A DNA stretch of 64,000 nucleotides, from assembly GCF_010183535.1 (NCBI RefSeq), contig NW_026526158.1, positions 1 through 64,000 on the forward strand. Reading direction: 5' to 3'. The notes under the pieces are model-generated. The model saw nothing but the letters and a program-made list of their open reading frames with translations. It was not told the origin of the DNA and did no database searches. Source of the DNA: Caenorhabditis remanei. Taxonomy: Eukaryota; Nematoda; Chromadorea; Rhabditida; Rhabditidae. The translations under genes and the position numbers were made by a program. Every line of letters begins with the position of its first letter. Position 1 is the first letter of the stretch. Shown here piece after piece: positions 33,195 through 42,549 of the stretch.

Positions 33195-34126
33195 CTAATC
33201 ATCTGGTTTTCTGTACAACACCATCTCTTCTTCATACCATATGCCATCTACTTCGTTTTCCTCCACATCTGCCAAAATGTAAACAGGAATGTCGTATTCG
33301 ATTATTCTGACAACTTTGAACACTTCACTAGTCCATTTTGCCCTTGTACCTTTCGCAAAGGGAGAATTTTCCAAAAGTACTCTAACAGGATCACCAATTT
33401 TATACTTTGGAGAACGAGATTGAACAGTTCCGTATAGACGGTTCCAAATCTTTTGTGAATTATTGCTTGTGACTTTATTGGGACTTGTTCCAATTGAGTC
33501 CATGTAAGTATCGTTCAAACCATCAACAACATCACTTAACACTCTTGTCCATTCAAAACTATCTGTAGCAGTAAACCACTTTTCCAACTTGTTCTTTATT
33601 CTCATAATTGCATTTTCAGCATAACATGCCTTCACATTTGTATTTTTCGGGTTCATGTGACAAATTCCTAGTGATCGAACAAATTTTTGAAATGTTTTCC
33701 CCATAAATTCGGTACCTGAAATGAAAATAGCAAATTTCAATAGTTTTCAAAATACGATTACCTTTATCAGTATATAAACGTGCGGGAATTCTCCAACTGG
33801 AATGCAAAATGTCTTCATAAGCCGTAGTGACGGTTGAACATTCTTTGTTTTTTAGAGATCGCGCAAATACATACCGACTAAAAACATCAACAACCACCAG
33901 TATGTAACAAAATCCCTTGTTATATCTTTTGAGAGTGGGTAACATTGCGAGATCGGCCATATGGTGACTGTCGGGACCTGTGGCCACCCAAGGATTGTGT
34001 TGAATATGTCTCGCTTTTGGAAAGTGTCGAGTGTAAGCATTGTTTGTATGAAGATAGGCAACAACTTCTTTTCGAGTAATTCGACGATCAACTTTTCTGG
34101 CAGCTGCGAGTAAATTTGAAACACCA
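33195..34126 (-). pseudogene. int: Integrase, left-arm copy, N-terminally truncated at palindrome centre
   Basis: Mirror of the right-arm integrase but ending at the palindrome junction, so the ATG and about 21 N-terminal residues are missing. The DD35E residues, the intron (mirror of 35,080-35,125) and the C-terminal domain are retained. The reading beyond 34,126 enters loop DNA. Confidence 0.8.
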
Positions 34127-34148
34127 TTGTTTTAAATTTGAAACACCA
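34111..34148. repeat. 16-bp direct repeat at the palindrome 1 loop base
   Basis: taaatttgaaacacca occurs at 34,111-34,126 (the arm end) and again at 34,133-34,148 (inside the loop), 6 nt apart. Its inverse complement is 34,715-34,730. The loop end therefore carries a perfect 16-nt inverted match to the arm start, as expected for a snap-back priming site. Confidence 0.9.
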
Positions 34149-34161
34149 ATTGAAACACCCT

Positions 34162-34665
34162 ATGTTACCTCAAAATGAAGAAACACCCTCTTTTCTGCAA
34201 AATTTGCCAAGTGTTGAGACAGCAGGTGTTGAAGAAGAAAAGGAGGAAGAAATGCTAAACGATGATGTATTTCTTCCAGCCACACCGATAACTCCAAAAA
34301 GACCTATAACTATAAGAACGTCAACAGGTTCAAGAACACCAAGGTCTCCAAAACCAATTAGTGGATCCGAGGCAAAAGCGGAATTACTAGAACATTTGAA
34401 AACAAACCCACAAATTTTTCGATTTCAGGACACTTCATCGCTTTTATATGTGAATGACACAAAAATTCCAACTTTCACTCTAAACCGTATTCTGAATGAT
34501 TTTTCGAGCATTACTCCTCTTCCCGGTGCTTGTCCCAACTTTCCTATTTTAACTCAAGCTCTCAAACAATCAGGATTTCCTGAGAAATTCATTCTCAATC
34601 CGCGACGCAAGTACCCAACCCGTTCCAGTCTAAGAAGTTTTTCTGTTAAAGCATGGAGACATTAA
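34162..34665 (+). pseudogene. C-terminal half of a conserved Maverick protein (split gene)
   Basis: An open frame crosses the palindrome junction; the first ATG is at 34,162 (167 aa). An acidic, Thr/Pro-rich part is followed by a conserved-looking domain: AELLEHLKTNPQIFRF, then IPTFTLNRIL, LPGACPNF and GFPEKFILNPRRKYPTRS. From memory of Maverick proteins, this pattern (Leu-rich, N-P, I-P, L-P-G, P-x-x-x-I-x-N) is the C-terminal half of a protein whose N-terminus begins with a KYVLL-type strand. That N-terminal half is found at 50,427-50,643. The ORF overlaps the integrase start by 13 nt, so the two genes were already adjacent in the ancestor. Function unknown. Confidence 0.6.
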
Positions 34666-35646
34666 ATACAAAATTATTGGAGAAGTTATATAATGATCCG
34701 AAAAAAGGTTTCCGTGGTGTTTCAAATTTACTCGCAGCTGCCAGAAAAGTTGATCGTCGAATTACTCGAAAAGAAGTTGTTGCCTATCTTCATACAAACA
34801 ATGCTTACACTCGACACTTTCCAAAAGCGAGACATATTCAACACAATCCTTGGGTGGCCACAGGTCCCGACAGTCACCATATGGCCGATCTCGCAATGTT
34901 ACCCACTCTCAAAAGATATAACAAGGGATTTTGTTACATACTGGTGGTTGTTGATGTTTTTAGTCGGTATGTATTTGCGCGATCTCTAAAAAACAAAGAA
35001 TGTTCAACCGTCACTACGGCTTATGAAGACATTTTGCATTCCAGTTGGAGAATTCCCGCACGTTTATATACTGATAAAGGTAATCGTATTTTGAAAACTA
35101 TTGAAATTTGCTATTTTCATTTCAGGTACCGAATTTATGGGGAAAACATTTCAAAAATTTGTTCGATCACTAGGAATTTGTCACATGAACCCGAAAAATA
35201 CAAATGTGAAGGCATGTTATGCTGAAAATGCAATTATGAGAATAAAGAACAAGTTGGAAAAGTGGTTTACTGCTACAGATAGTTTTGAATGGACAAGAGT
35301 GTTAAGTGATGTTGTTGATGGTTTGAACGATACTTACATGGACTCAATTGGAACAAGTCCCAATAAAGTCACAAGCAATAATTCACAAAAGATTTGGAAC
35401 CGTCTATACGGAACTGTTCAATCTCGTTCTCCAAAGTATAAAATTGGTGATCCTGTTAGAGTACTTTTGGAAAATTCTCCCTTTGCGAAAGGTACAAGGG
35501 CAAAATGGACTAGTGAAGTGTTCAAAGTTGTCAGAATAATCGAATACGACATTCCTGTTTACATTTTGGCAGATGTGGAGGAAAACGAAGTAGATGGCAT
35601 ATGGTATGAAGAAGAGATGGTGTTGTACAGAAAACCAGATGATTAG
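34653..35646 (+). CDS. int: Maverick retroviral-like integrase, intact copy
   Basis: Two exons (34,653-35,079 and 35,126-35,646; intron 46 bp with donor GGTAATC and acceptor TTTCAG), 315 aa. The core has catalytic Asp79 (MADLAML), Asp141 (LYTDKG) and Glu176 (YAENAIM), an exact DD35E spacing. The C-terminal 60 residues (TSEVFKVVRII...IWYEEEMVLY) resemble the chromodomain-like tail of Maverick integrases. It would insert the linear element DNA. The start overlaps the preceding gene by 13 nt. This is the only copy with its N-terminus; the left copy is cut by the palindrome. Confidence 0.9.
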
Positions 35647-35729
35647 TGATATTTTGGAAAATATCAAGATAATTGGAGTTTTTCTGGGATTTTGAATATT
35701 TTGTTTCTCTGTTTGTTCATTTCTCATTT

Positions 35730-35936
35730 ATGGACGGGCCGAAGTGGTCTTGTGGAAACACTCATTGTTCCAAAGCATTGCTTGTATTTGTGTCACAAGT
35801 GTTAATAATTTACATTGTCACTCTTGTTGCTTTATATAAAATTTGTACTCTTGACTATCCCCAACACCAACAGTGGCTAATTATTCTTGGATCTTGTATC
35901 GGATATTTGCTACCTAACCCAAAAATCAAAGAATGA
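35730..35936 (+). CDS. Small two-helix membrane protein
   Basis: 68 aa from ATG 35,730. It has a Cys-containing N-terminus (KWSCGNTHCSK), a long hydrophobic segment (LLVFVSQVLIIYIVTLVALY) and a second shorter one (WLIILGSCIGYLL). The stop overlaps the minor capsid start as ATGA. Its position between integrase and capsid genes suggests a virion or assembly membrane protein; I recognise no family. Confidence 0.55.
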   Translation: MDGPKWSCGNTHCSKALLVFVSQVLIIYIVTLVALYKICTLDYPQHQQWLIILGSCIGYLLPNPKIKE

Positions 35937-36706
35937 CTGACTTTTATATCACTTTGGTCAGTAATGCTCAAATCGAGTCTACAATTTCCAATTTCAAGAC
36001 AAGTCTTCCATCTTCTATCAATTTCAACAAACCTTATGAAGTTGCTTTGACTTCCATAATTTATCCGACATCACATGATTTGATATCAAAAAACTTGGAA
36101 TCAAATGGAAATTACGAAAATGAGTTCCTGGTTTGGTACGAAAAGAAGGTTGTCAAGTGCAAAGTTCCAAATTGTTCTTTTACATCACCTTCCGAACTTA
36201 TCGATATTTTGAATCAAACACTGAACAAATCTTTGAAAACTCTAACAAATGCCTCAAAACCTGATGCCTTTTTATTTACCTATGATCAAACATTCAAGCG
36301 AGTGACGTGCGAAAAAACGGAAAAAGTGTCAAAAGTGGAGTTTTCGGATCGTCTCAGTTATTTCCTGGGAATTGATAAAATTTGTGACAAATTCCCTAAA
36401 CATGGACAATATTCAATGTTTTCTGGTTCCGACTTGATGTATATCTATTCTGAAGGATTAGTGGAGCCGCAGACTGTTAGTCACATGAAAGTACCACTTT
36501 TGAAGATTATCAGCATAAGTTCGCAAAACGTGGGAAATGTTGAACAATCGTTCATAACCCCACTATATGTGCCAGTACGTTGCAAAGAGATGAACCAGAT
36601 TGGCATTCAAATCAAAAACGATCGTAATCATTTCATTCCATTTAACTCTGGGAAGATTGTGATCGTTCTTCACTTTCGTCCTATCAGTTTATCTTTTGAT
36701 GGTTGA
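35933..36706 (+). CDS. mCP: Maverick minor capsid (penton-like) protein, intact copy
   Basis: A 257-aa single-exon ORF. It opens with FYITLVSNAQ and continues with FKTSLPSSINFNKPYEVALTS, the start typical of the single jelly-roll minor capsid (penton base) of Mavericks: a short strand, then a V-A-L-x-x-I-x-Y-P pattern. The strand-rich C-terminus ends in IVIVLHFRPI. It sits upstream of the pVI-like and major capsid genes, the usual capsid block. The left-arm copy has a nonsense codon, so this is the functional candidate. Confidence 0.75.
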   Translation: MTDFYITLVSNAQIESTISNFKTSLPSSINFNKPYEVALTSIIYPTSHDLISKNLESNGNYENEFLVWYEKKVVKCKVPNCSFTSPSELIDILNQTLNKSLKTLTNASKPDAFLFTYDQTFKRVTCEKTEKVSKVEFSDRLSYFLGIDKICDKFPKHGQYSMFSGSDLMYIYSEGLVEPQTVSHMKVPLLKIISISSQNVGNVEQSFITPLYVPVRCKEMNQIGIQIKNDRNHFIPFNSGKIVIVLHFRPISLSFDG

Positions 36707-36751
36707 AACAAACGTGAGACCGTATAATTTCTGCAATTCTCGAGTTTACAA

Positions 36752-37273
36752 ATGCTTATTTACTTTGATCCTGACAATTCTGTTGATTGGGTCCATTTCT
36801 TTGAAAATGACCTCGATCAGACCGGTTCTGGTGGATTTCGTGCCGGAAGTCTTTACCAGCGTGGAAACGGCCCTTTCTCTCAATTACTCGGAAAACTCTT
36901 CATTTCCGCTGTTCCCTTGCTAAAACGAATAGGAGTCTCCATGGGTCGTGAAGTTATGGATTCATCACTTCGTGTTGCAAACGACGTAGTGGCTGGTGAT
37001 TCTTTCAAACAGTCTTTGTCTAAAAACGCTTCTGATTCTTATAATTCTCTTGTCAATCGTGCAATCAACAAGTTGGAACAGTCTGGTGGACGTATAAAGA
37101 GAAAAAATATCCGTCATACCCGCAAAAGTATCAAAAAGACGCGAAAAGTGAAAAAGGGAGGAAGAAAGCGAAAATCTTCGAAAGTGGCAAGAAAACGAAC
37201 AAACACCAAAAAACGATCTCTGCCAAAATCATCTTCGCGGAAAACTGATATTTTTGGAAAATGGCCAAATTGA
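36752..37273 (+). CDS. pVI-like basic virion protein
   Basis: 173 aa. The N-terminal half has the recurrent Maverick pattern of a Gly-rich start (GSGGFRAGSLYQRGNGPF), LLGKLFISAVPLLKRIG and amphipathic helices (GREVMDSSLRVANDVVAG). The C-terminal third is strongly basic (about 20 Lys/Arg in 50, e.g. KKTRKVKKGGRKRKSSK). That combination is reminiscent of adenovirus pVI/core proteins and suggests a membrane-active or DNA-binding virion component. The last 13 nt overlap the major capsid start. Confidence 0.65.
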   Translation: MLIYFDPDNSVDWVHFFENDLDQTGSGGFRAGSLYQRGNGPFSQLLGKLFISAVPLLKRIGVSMGREVMDSSLRVANDVVAGDSFKQSLSKNASDSYNSLVNRAINKLEQSGGRIKRKNIRHTRKSIKKTRKVKKGGRKRKSSKVARKRTNTKKRSLPKSSSRKTDIFGKWPN

Positions 37274-38518
37274 TGAGTAACAAAAGCGCACCGAGTGCTC
37301 CTTCAAATCTTTGTATTTTTGATACCCCACCTAGTCAGGTCGCATTCAACAAAGGACAATGGATGACTTATACCCCGACAAATCCAGTGGATTCCGGAAC
37401 TTCCTATACTTTTAATGTTCATGACAGTGCTCACTTCTTCCAACTCAACAAGACTTATGTGAGTTTCAAACTTTCTCTGAAAAATGTTGAAGCCGCTACA
37501 AATGGTGTGGACGCAAACGTTATTTCCCACACAAATTTTATTGGTGCAACCTTCTTCAACCAAGTGAAACTTTTTTTCAACAATGTGATAGTATATGATT
37601 CAAATAATTATGACTATAAGAGTTATATACATACACTATTCGGAGAAAATGGGGACACAAAAGGAGGATTGTTGACCGCTGCTGGCTGGTGTGATCCTGA
37701 CGGATCTCAAGATGGGCGAATTCTCAGTTCTACAAAAGAACTGGATGTGTGCGCTCCTGTACTTTTGGAAGTATTCCAAACAGAAAAACTATTGGTTCCT
37801 CATGTGAATATTACATTGACATTCTATCGGAACTCTGACGAATTTTGTCTTGAAGCTGCAAAGGCCACTAAAGCCCAATTGGAAATTTCTGACTTGAAAC
37901 TTCACATGCGGGCTATCGATGTAGTTTCATCAGCTGCCATAGCTTTGGAAAATCGTCTTAGAACAACACCCGCCTTGTACCCTTTTACTATTTCCAAAGT
38001 CAAAATTATTTCAATTCCTGAAGGGCGTCTAGATTTGCCATTCAACACCATTTATCACGATATAATTCCAAGACGCGTTATCATTGGCTTGCTCAACCCG
38101 GAAAATTCTGTCACAAAAGATTCTCTAAATTTAGACCACTACCATGTTTCGGAAATTCAACTTGACGCGGGAGGTGTTATGTACCCTCCTCAACCTATCA
38201 ACTGTGACTTTTCGAACAAAAACTATGCCGAAGCGTTCACCCGAATGTACGAAGAACTTGGTTGTGTTTCAAACAAGTCGTGTCCCAAGATTTCCTACAA
38301 AATGTTCCGAACAGGCTATACTTTCTTTGTTTTTAACATTTCTCCAATTGATACTTCAAATGCTTGGGAACTTCAAAAAAGTGGAAGTACACAGCTGAAA
38401 ATGCGTTTTTCGCAAAAAAACACCCAAAGGTGGCCTAAATGCGATAGTTTTGTCACAATTTGATGCATCTTATGAAGTCGATGGGTTCAGAAACGTGGTC
38501 GTGACTGGTCCTCGTTAA
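37261..38518 (+). pseudogene. MCP: Major capsid protein, right-arm copy, frameshifted
   Basis: Same gene as 30,324-31,580. An A-run at 38,414-38,420 has seven A (six in the left copy), shifting the frame after FSQK and ending it at 38,463. About 30 C-terminal residues of the normal protein are lost; the normal stop would be 38,516-38,518. The homopolymer context makes a sequencing error plausible. Confidence 0.8.
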
Positions 38519-38557
38519 GTTCATTTCGTTTGTTGTGACACGGTGGGTGGTCGTATC

Positions 38558-39181
38558 ATGCTTCCGGGAACAAATCGTCCAATTGTTATTCCCACCGACT
38601 ATGTGCCACCAGCTGTTGGGGTAAGTGCAATTTTAAGTATAAGCATATTGAATACGCTTTGCCTCCAGGTCACTTGTTGTGACCCTTTGGCATGCTTTCA
38701 ATAAGGGGTGATGTTGTTATGTTGTTTTTGGGGCGGAAAATATACAACTTTTGCAAATTTTCAGTGTGTCGATGTGAACTTGGCAAATCATCTAATGGAA
38801 AAGTTTGGACGTCTTGCATTTTCTACTCCCAATCAAACACGTACCATGAATTATCACCTCCTCGACTTGAATATTCTTAAAATGTGGAATGGTTGTAATG
38901 GGCTGTCTGTCGATCTTACGTCGGAACTTAGTCTGTAAGTTGAAAATTGCACAATATTCTATAAAAGTAGTATTTTCAGAGACGCTACCCCAAGAAATCA
39001 TTATTTTGTGAATATGATCATTCCTAAACCACCGGCTAAAAGACGATTTGTGTGTGTTCAACGCTATTTTGAAGAAAAATACGAAATATCTCTAAATCAA
39101 CCCAATTCTCCACTTTTGCGTGATTCAGTAGGCCGTTTGTATCCGGTTGAAGCAATTTGGATCCGTATCTGTCTTTTCTAA
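38558..39181 (+). CDS. 144-aa spliced late protein of unknown function
   Basis: Three exons: 38,558-38,620, 38,765-38,934 and 38,980-39,181, with GTAAGT donors and TTTTCAG acceptors; the joined frame is open and ends TAA. The product starts MLPGTNRPIVIPTDYVPPAV and has a compact central region (LANHLMEKFGRLAF, LKMWNGCNGLSVDL) and a Pro/Lys segment. The first intron (144 bp) holds a GGTCAC-TTGTT-GTGACC hairpin and shares about 90 bp with the region upstream of the ATPase gene. It lies between major capsid and protease. No family recognised. Confidence 0.6.
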
Positions 39182-39211
39182 CTTTTTCTTTCAATAAACT
39201 GTTGTCACAAA

Positions 39212-39727
39212 ATGTCTCTTTCCACTATCCAACTAGAGAAATTTCTAAGCACATGCCGACAAACTAGAGAAAGTTTTGGTGGTGTTTTTCCGAGTGACCA
39301 CCATCCCATCATTTCAAGGAGACCTTGTTCGTTTATTTGGAATACAGCACCAAGTACCGAAAAAGGTGAACATTGGGTTGCTTTGTGGATTGACGATCGT
39401 AATTATGGATATTTCTTTGATAGTAGTGGTTGTGACCCTCAAACCGAGTTTTTGGACTTTTTTACGAAAAATTGTGTCAAATGGACGAAAGTGATTCAGT
39501 TCCCGATTCAAGGCCTTCTCTCCAATGTGTGCGGCTATCATTGTATTTATTTTCTACTTAGAAAAACAAGAAAACATGGCAACAAGGGAATCAGAAGTCC
39601 ATTTTCCAGAAATTTGGCCAAAAATGATGAATTTGTGGTAAAGTGGGTCAAAAACCACCTAAAGTCCTGTGAAAGCAAAATATTCAAGCCCTTCCACTCT
39701 CAAAAATTTTCTCCGCTGTCATTTTAA
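39212..39727 (+). CDS. Adenain-type cysteine protease
   Basis: 171 aa, single exon. The catalytic pattern matches adenovirus-type (C5/Ulp1-like) proteases: His54 (EHWVALW), acidic Asp70 (YFFDSSG), Gln100 (FPIQGLL, oxyanion hole) and Cys107 (NVCGYHCIYFL). His54 falls at the same number as in adenain. The N-terminal Arg/Pro segment supports the substrate cleft. In Mavericks it is thought to mature capsid precursors. It lies in the late-gene block; the next ORF starts 1 nt after its stop. Confidence 0.88.
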   Translation: MSLSTIQLEKFLSTCRQTRESFGGVFPSDHHPIISRRPCSFIWNTAPSTEKGEHWVALWIDDRNYGYFFDSSGCDPQTEFLDFFTKNCVKWTKVIQFPIQGLLSNVCGYHCIYFLLRKTRKHGNKGIRSPFSRNLAKNDEFVVKWVKNHLKSCESKIFKPFHSQKFSPLSF

Positions 39728-39728
39728 C

Positions 39729-39986
39729 ATGTTTGACCAGCCAGAAGAGGTGCCCCTTCCACCCGGCTCCCTGGAACCCCAAATTCCAGAACCGGATATT
39801 CCCAATCAACAGGCTCCTCAACCTACGGTTATGAACCAAACTCCTATCTACACCCCTCTTCCTCAATATGTTTCTCATCCAAATATGCTACCGCTATTGG
39901 AAGATGCCTTCAAAACAATGACTCTTATTGGAACCGTCAAGATTTACAAAGATGCTCATTCCAAATATCATGTTGCGTCTGGATAA
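39729..39986 (+). CDS. Pro-rich 85-aa protein
   Basis: ATG at 39,729, 1 nt after the protease stop. The first ~45 residues are Pro/Gln/Asn-rich (PLPPGSLEPQIPEPDIP), then comes a more ordered segment (LLEDAFKTMTLIGTVKIY). No motif recognised. The tight coupling suggests expression with the protease. Confidence 0.55.
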   Translation: MFDQPEEVPLPPGSLEPQIPEPDIPNQQAPQPTVMNQTPIYTPLPQYVSHPNMLPLLEDAFKTMTLIGTVKIYKDAHSKYHVASG

Positions 39987-40198
39987 TGCTTAATTTCTCA
40001 AAAATATGTCAAACCTGCTAATTTTCTACAGTATTCTTCACAATTGTACACGTTTGGTTTTTTCGACGAGAGATACATGTCCGTACACTCATTCCTAAAT
40101 CATCGCTGTGCGTTGTAACAATCCAAAAATGGTGCTGATGATTAATTATCAGGGTTCCAAAAAATAAGTGTAAACTCTGTCTCCGCCCACATTGCTGC

Positions 40199-40207
40199 TA
40201 TAAAAAG
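40199..40207 (+). promoter_or_regulatory. TATA box of the RING gene
   Basis: TATAAAAAG lies 73 bp upstream of the RING-gene ATG, after a GC-richer stretch (ctccgcccac). The mirror copy is at about 28,636-28,644. The RING gene thus appears to have its own promoter, unlike the tightly packed late genes. Confidence 0.55.
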
Positions 40208-40279
40208 AGCTCTCTATCTACCCCTTATTACAAGCCTATTACAAGCCTATTGCTGTCTTGAAGCTTTTGATTGTCTAGA

Positions 40280-41446
40280 ATGCCGTCGACTGTCCGCCAA
40301 ACTCCAAATCAACCGAAGGTTAGTTAGAAATTATATAAAATTAGGACCAGAAAGTTTAAAAAAAACAGTATGTTTGAGGTTTGAATATCAAATTATGGTT
40401 TCTTACTGAAAAACAATGAATAGAATATAGTATTCTCTTTTACTGTTTCCCGTTACTTTCACTAACAACACTCCGCAACTCTGAGTGTGTGTTTGCTTGT
40501 AGTCGAATGTGACGTTTTTTGTACTGAACTGTTCAATGAAACTTAGGCAGATAGATCAGAAAGTTCTCCTAGATGGTCCCTCAATTGATTTCAATGAAAA
40601 ATGAGTTTATTTTGGAACATAGAATAGGAATATCTTGTCAAGTGGCAAAACTCTTCTTGGTATTTTACATGATCATGAAAAGTTGTCAGAACTTTTCCTG
40701 TAGAATTTCTCTGATTTGTGGCAAAATTTGAGGTTTTGATTGTCAAGAAAAATGAAACTGGGAGGCGAATAGAAACTTTTTGATAGTTATCTTGAACATA
40801 ATTTTCACTTTCTCAGCGCGTGTTGTCCGACGTGGAGAAAGCTGCCATTTCAAAGAAAAGAATGACTGCTTTGGAAAAGCGGGTGGAGGTTTTGACGAGA
40901 GAGTGCGCCACCTTCAAACGGGGATACGAGAGAGAGGTGGCATCGTTGAAAGAAAAGCAAAGAGTCATGGAAAGGAAGAGAACAGCCATGGAAAGAAGCC
41001 TGGGGGTAAGCGAACAACTTTGAACTTAAAAATAGAAAGTCTGTTTTATTTAGACGGTGATGGTCCAGAATGCCGGCTTGCGGCACACAATTCGAACGCA
41101 GCAAGAACAGCTGGAATGGTTTAGGGCAGATATTGCGGCAAGAGAAGCAAGTAGGCAGTGCATGCTGTGTCTTCGGCCATACGATTCCGATGTTCTGCCC
41201 AAAACACTACGTAAGAAATATCACATTTTTAAAACTGTTCAAAAACATCTGTACTTTTCAGGCTGTGGCCATTCGTGTTGTGAGGAGTGTGTCGGTCGAA
41301 TCACGGTCAAGCACCGAGAGGACTCCTTTGCGGTGTGTACCGAATGCCGGCGTTGGCACTTTGTCTCGGCTGTGGCGGGATTCCCAACGTCGATAAGCAT
41401 GATCCCCGGCTACATTCCACCACCACCACCACATCTTCAGCTCTGA
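40280..41446 (+). CDS. Coiled-coil RING-finger protein carried by the Maverick
   Basis: Four exons: 40,280-40,318, 40,817-41,005, 41,054-41,210 and 41,262-41,446; 189 aa with an open joined frame. Residues ~20-105 form a charged coiled coil (KRMTALEKRVEVLTREC). The C3HC4 RING uses Cys112, Cys115, Cys130, His132, Cys135, Cys138, Cys154 and Cys157, spaced as a canonical RING. The C-terminal tail is hydrophobic then poly-Pro (GYIPPPPPHLQL). The likely activity is E3 ubiquitin ligase; substrate unknown. RING proteins are not part of the core Maverick set, so it may be captured and used against a host factor (inference). An AATAAATTGGT signal follows at 41,474. Confidence 0.75.
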
Positions 41447-42549
41447 TACTTAAACCGTCTTTTTTTTTTTCAAAATAAATTGGTTGTTGAATAGTACTCC
41501 TACTTCTTTCTTCTCTTGTTGCTACATGGATGACGTCATCCAAAAACAAAAAGGGAAAACTTTACGTTGTCTCCGCACGCACTACAGTCTAGGCCTTTTT
41601 TTTTTTTACAAAATGTTGAAAGTCACATGACATATATACTTTCTCGTGTATTCTCCGCGGGAAATACTGATCTATTCATATTTCGAAAGTTAGGCCATCA
41701 TAATTCGTCCACCTCTTCCAAGTTTAGCCGTTGAATAAATACATTAGAATATTTAAATTTTCAATAAAAATGAACAAAAATGAACAAAATGGAGTCAGAA
41801 AGTTAGACGTGACAACGGTGTCACGCTAGCTTCTGGTAAACAGACAATGAGCGAAAAGACAAGAAAATCAATAAACACAAGTTTTCGAGTCAACTACTAT
41901 TTTATTGATCTCAATTTATGCAATTGCCAACAAGACAATTGCTACACAAAAAAGGTTGGGAAATGAATAAAACCTAATCCCTACTAGACAATTAAAACAA
42001 TAGAAAAAAGGTGACAAAAACCACCCAAAAAGTATAAACGGGCGAAACTTGACTGAAACGGGTAAAAATCACCTAACTCTAGGTGACCCCAAGCTCAAGA
42101 ATGATTACAATTCTCCTTTTCTCTTCACTTTTACATGTTCGCGCCGGAGAGTAGATACAATGCGCTAGAGCGCAACTGCATTGAGTCCGCGAGTTATGAA
42201 GGCAAGTCTAAGACTTGGAGTGACTTTATAGACTTTTTAGAGATAAAAAACCGGTAGAAACCGGACATCTCGGGGTCCTTTCAAGTTCCTTCTCCCGTGG
42301 CTTTAATGAATGACACGGAACACTCGTGAAGATACTAGGAGATACAAAAGATTGAGCTTTTTTGGGTTTAACTTAAACACTATAGAAATATAGAATATGA
42401 TAAAAAGTAGATAAAGAGTTATAGAAAATGATAAGGACATGGGGGATAATATCGTCGTTGGAAAGGGGGGAATAAAACTATAGACTAAAAATAAATAAAT
42501 AAGAAAGATAAAAGGATTATTATATTAGAACTCCGGTAGTGAAGAGAAT
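41447..42549. other. Non-coding right-arm segment: RING 3' end, TGACGTCA palindrome, inverted LTR-like repeat, gag 3' UTR
   Basis: Mirror of 26,294-27,396. It includes AATAAATTGGT (41,474-41,484), the perfect 16-bp palindrome TGGATGACGTCATCCA (41,527-41,542), the LTR-like repeat inverted at about 41,914-42,267 and the gag 3' UTR. No extra gene seen. Confidence 0.6.

Larger units (their letters stand above)
21950..34126. repeat. Left arm of palindrome 1
   Basis: Inverted copy of 34,715-46,893 (paired coordinates sum to about 68,841-68,843). It covers integrase through RING, the LTR-like repeat, gag copy 3, a leader and the last ~280 nt of gag copy 2. Differences noticed by eye over about 12.2 kb number roughly six: 24,875, ~28,270, a T-run at ~28,680, a T-run at 30,422, ~31,442 and 32,754. 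That is about 99.95% identity. Confidence 0.9.

Noticed and set aside
33114..33437. ORFs antisense to the capsid, integrase and gag genes (for example 33,114-33,437 plus, and the minus-strand ORFs inside gag copies)
   Set aside because: They are shadows on the strand opposite recognised proteins, with no independent motifs, and they recur only because the genes are duplicated.
36696..36923. 75-aa plus-strand ORF at the start of the pVI-like gene
   Set aside because: It overlaps the better supported 173-aa ORF in another frame and has no motif.
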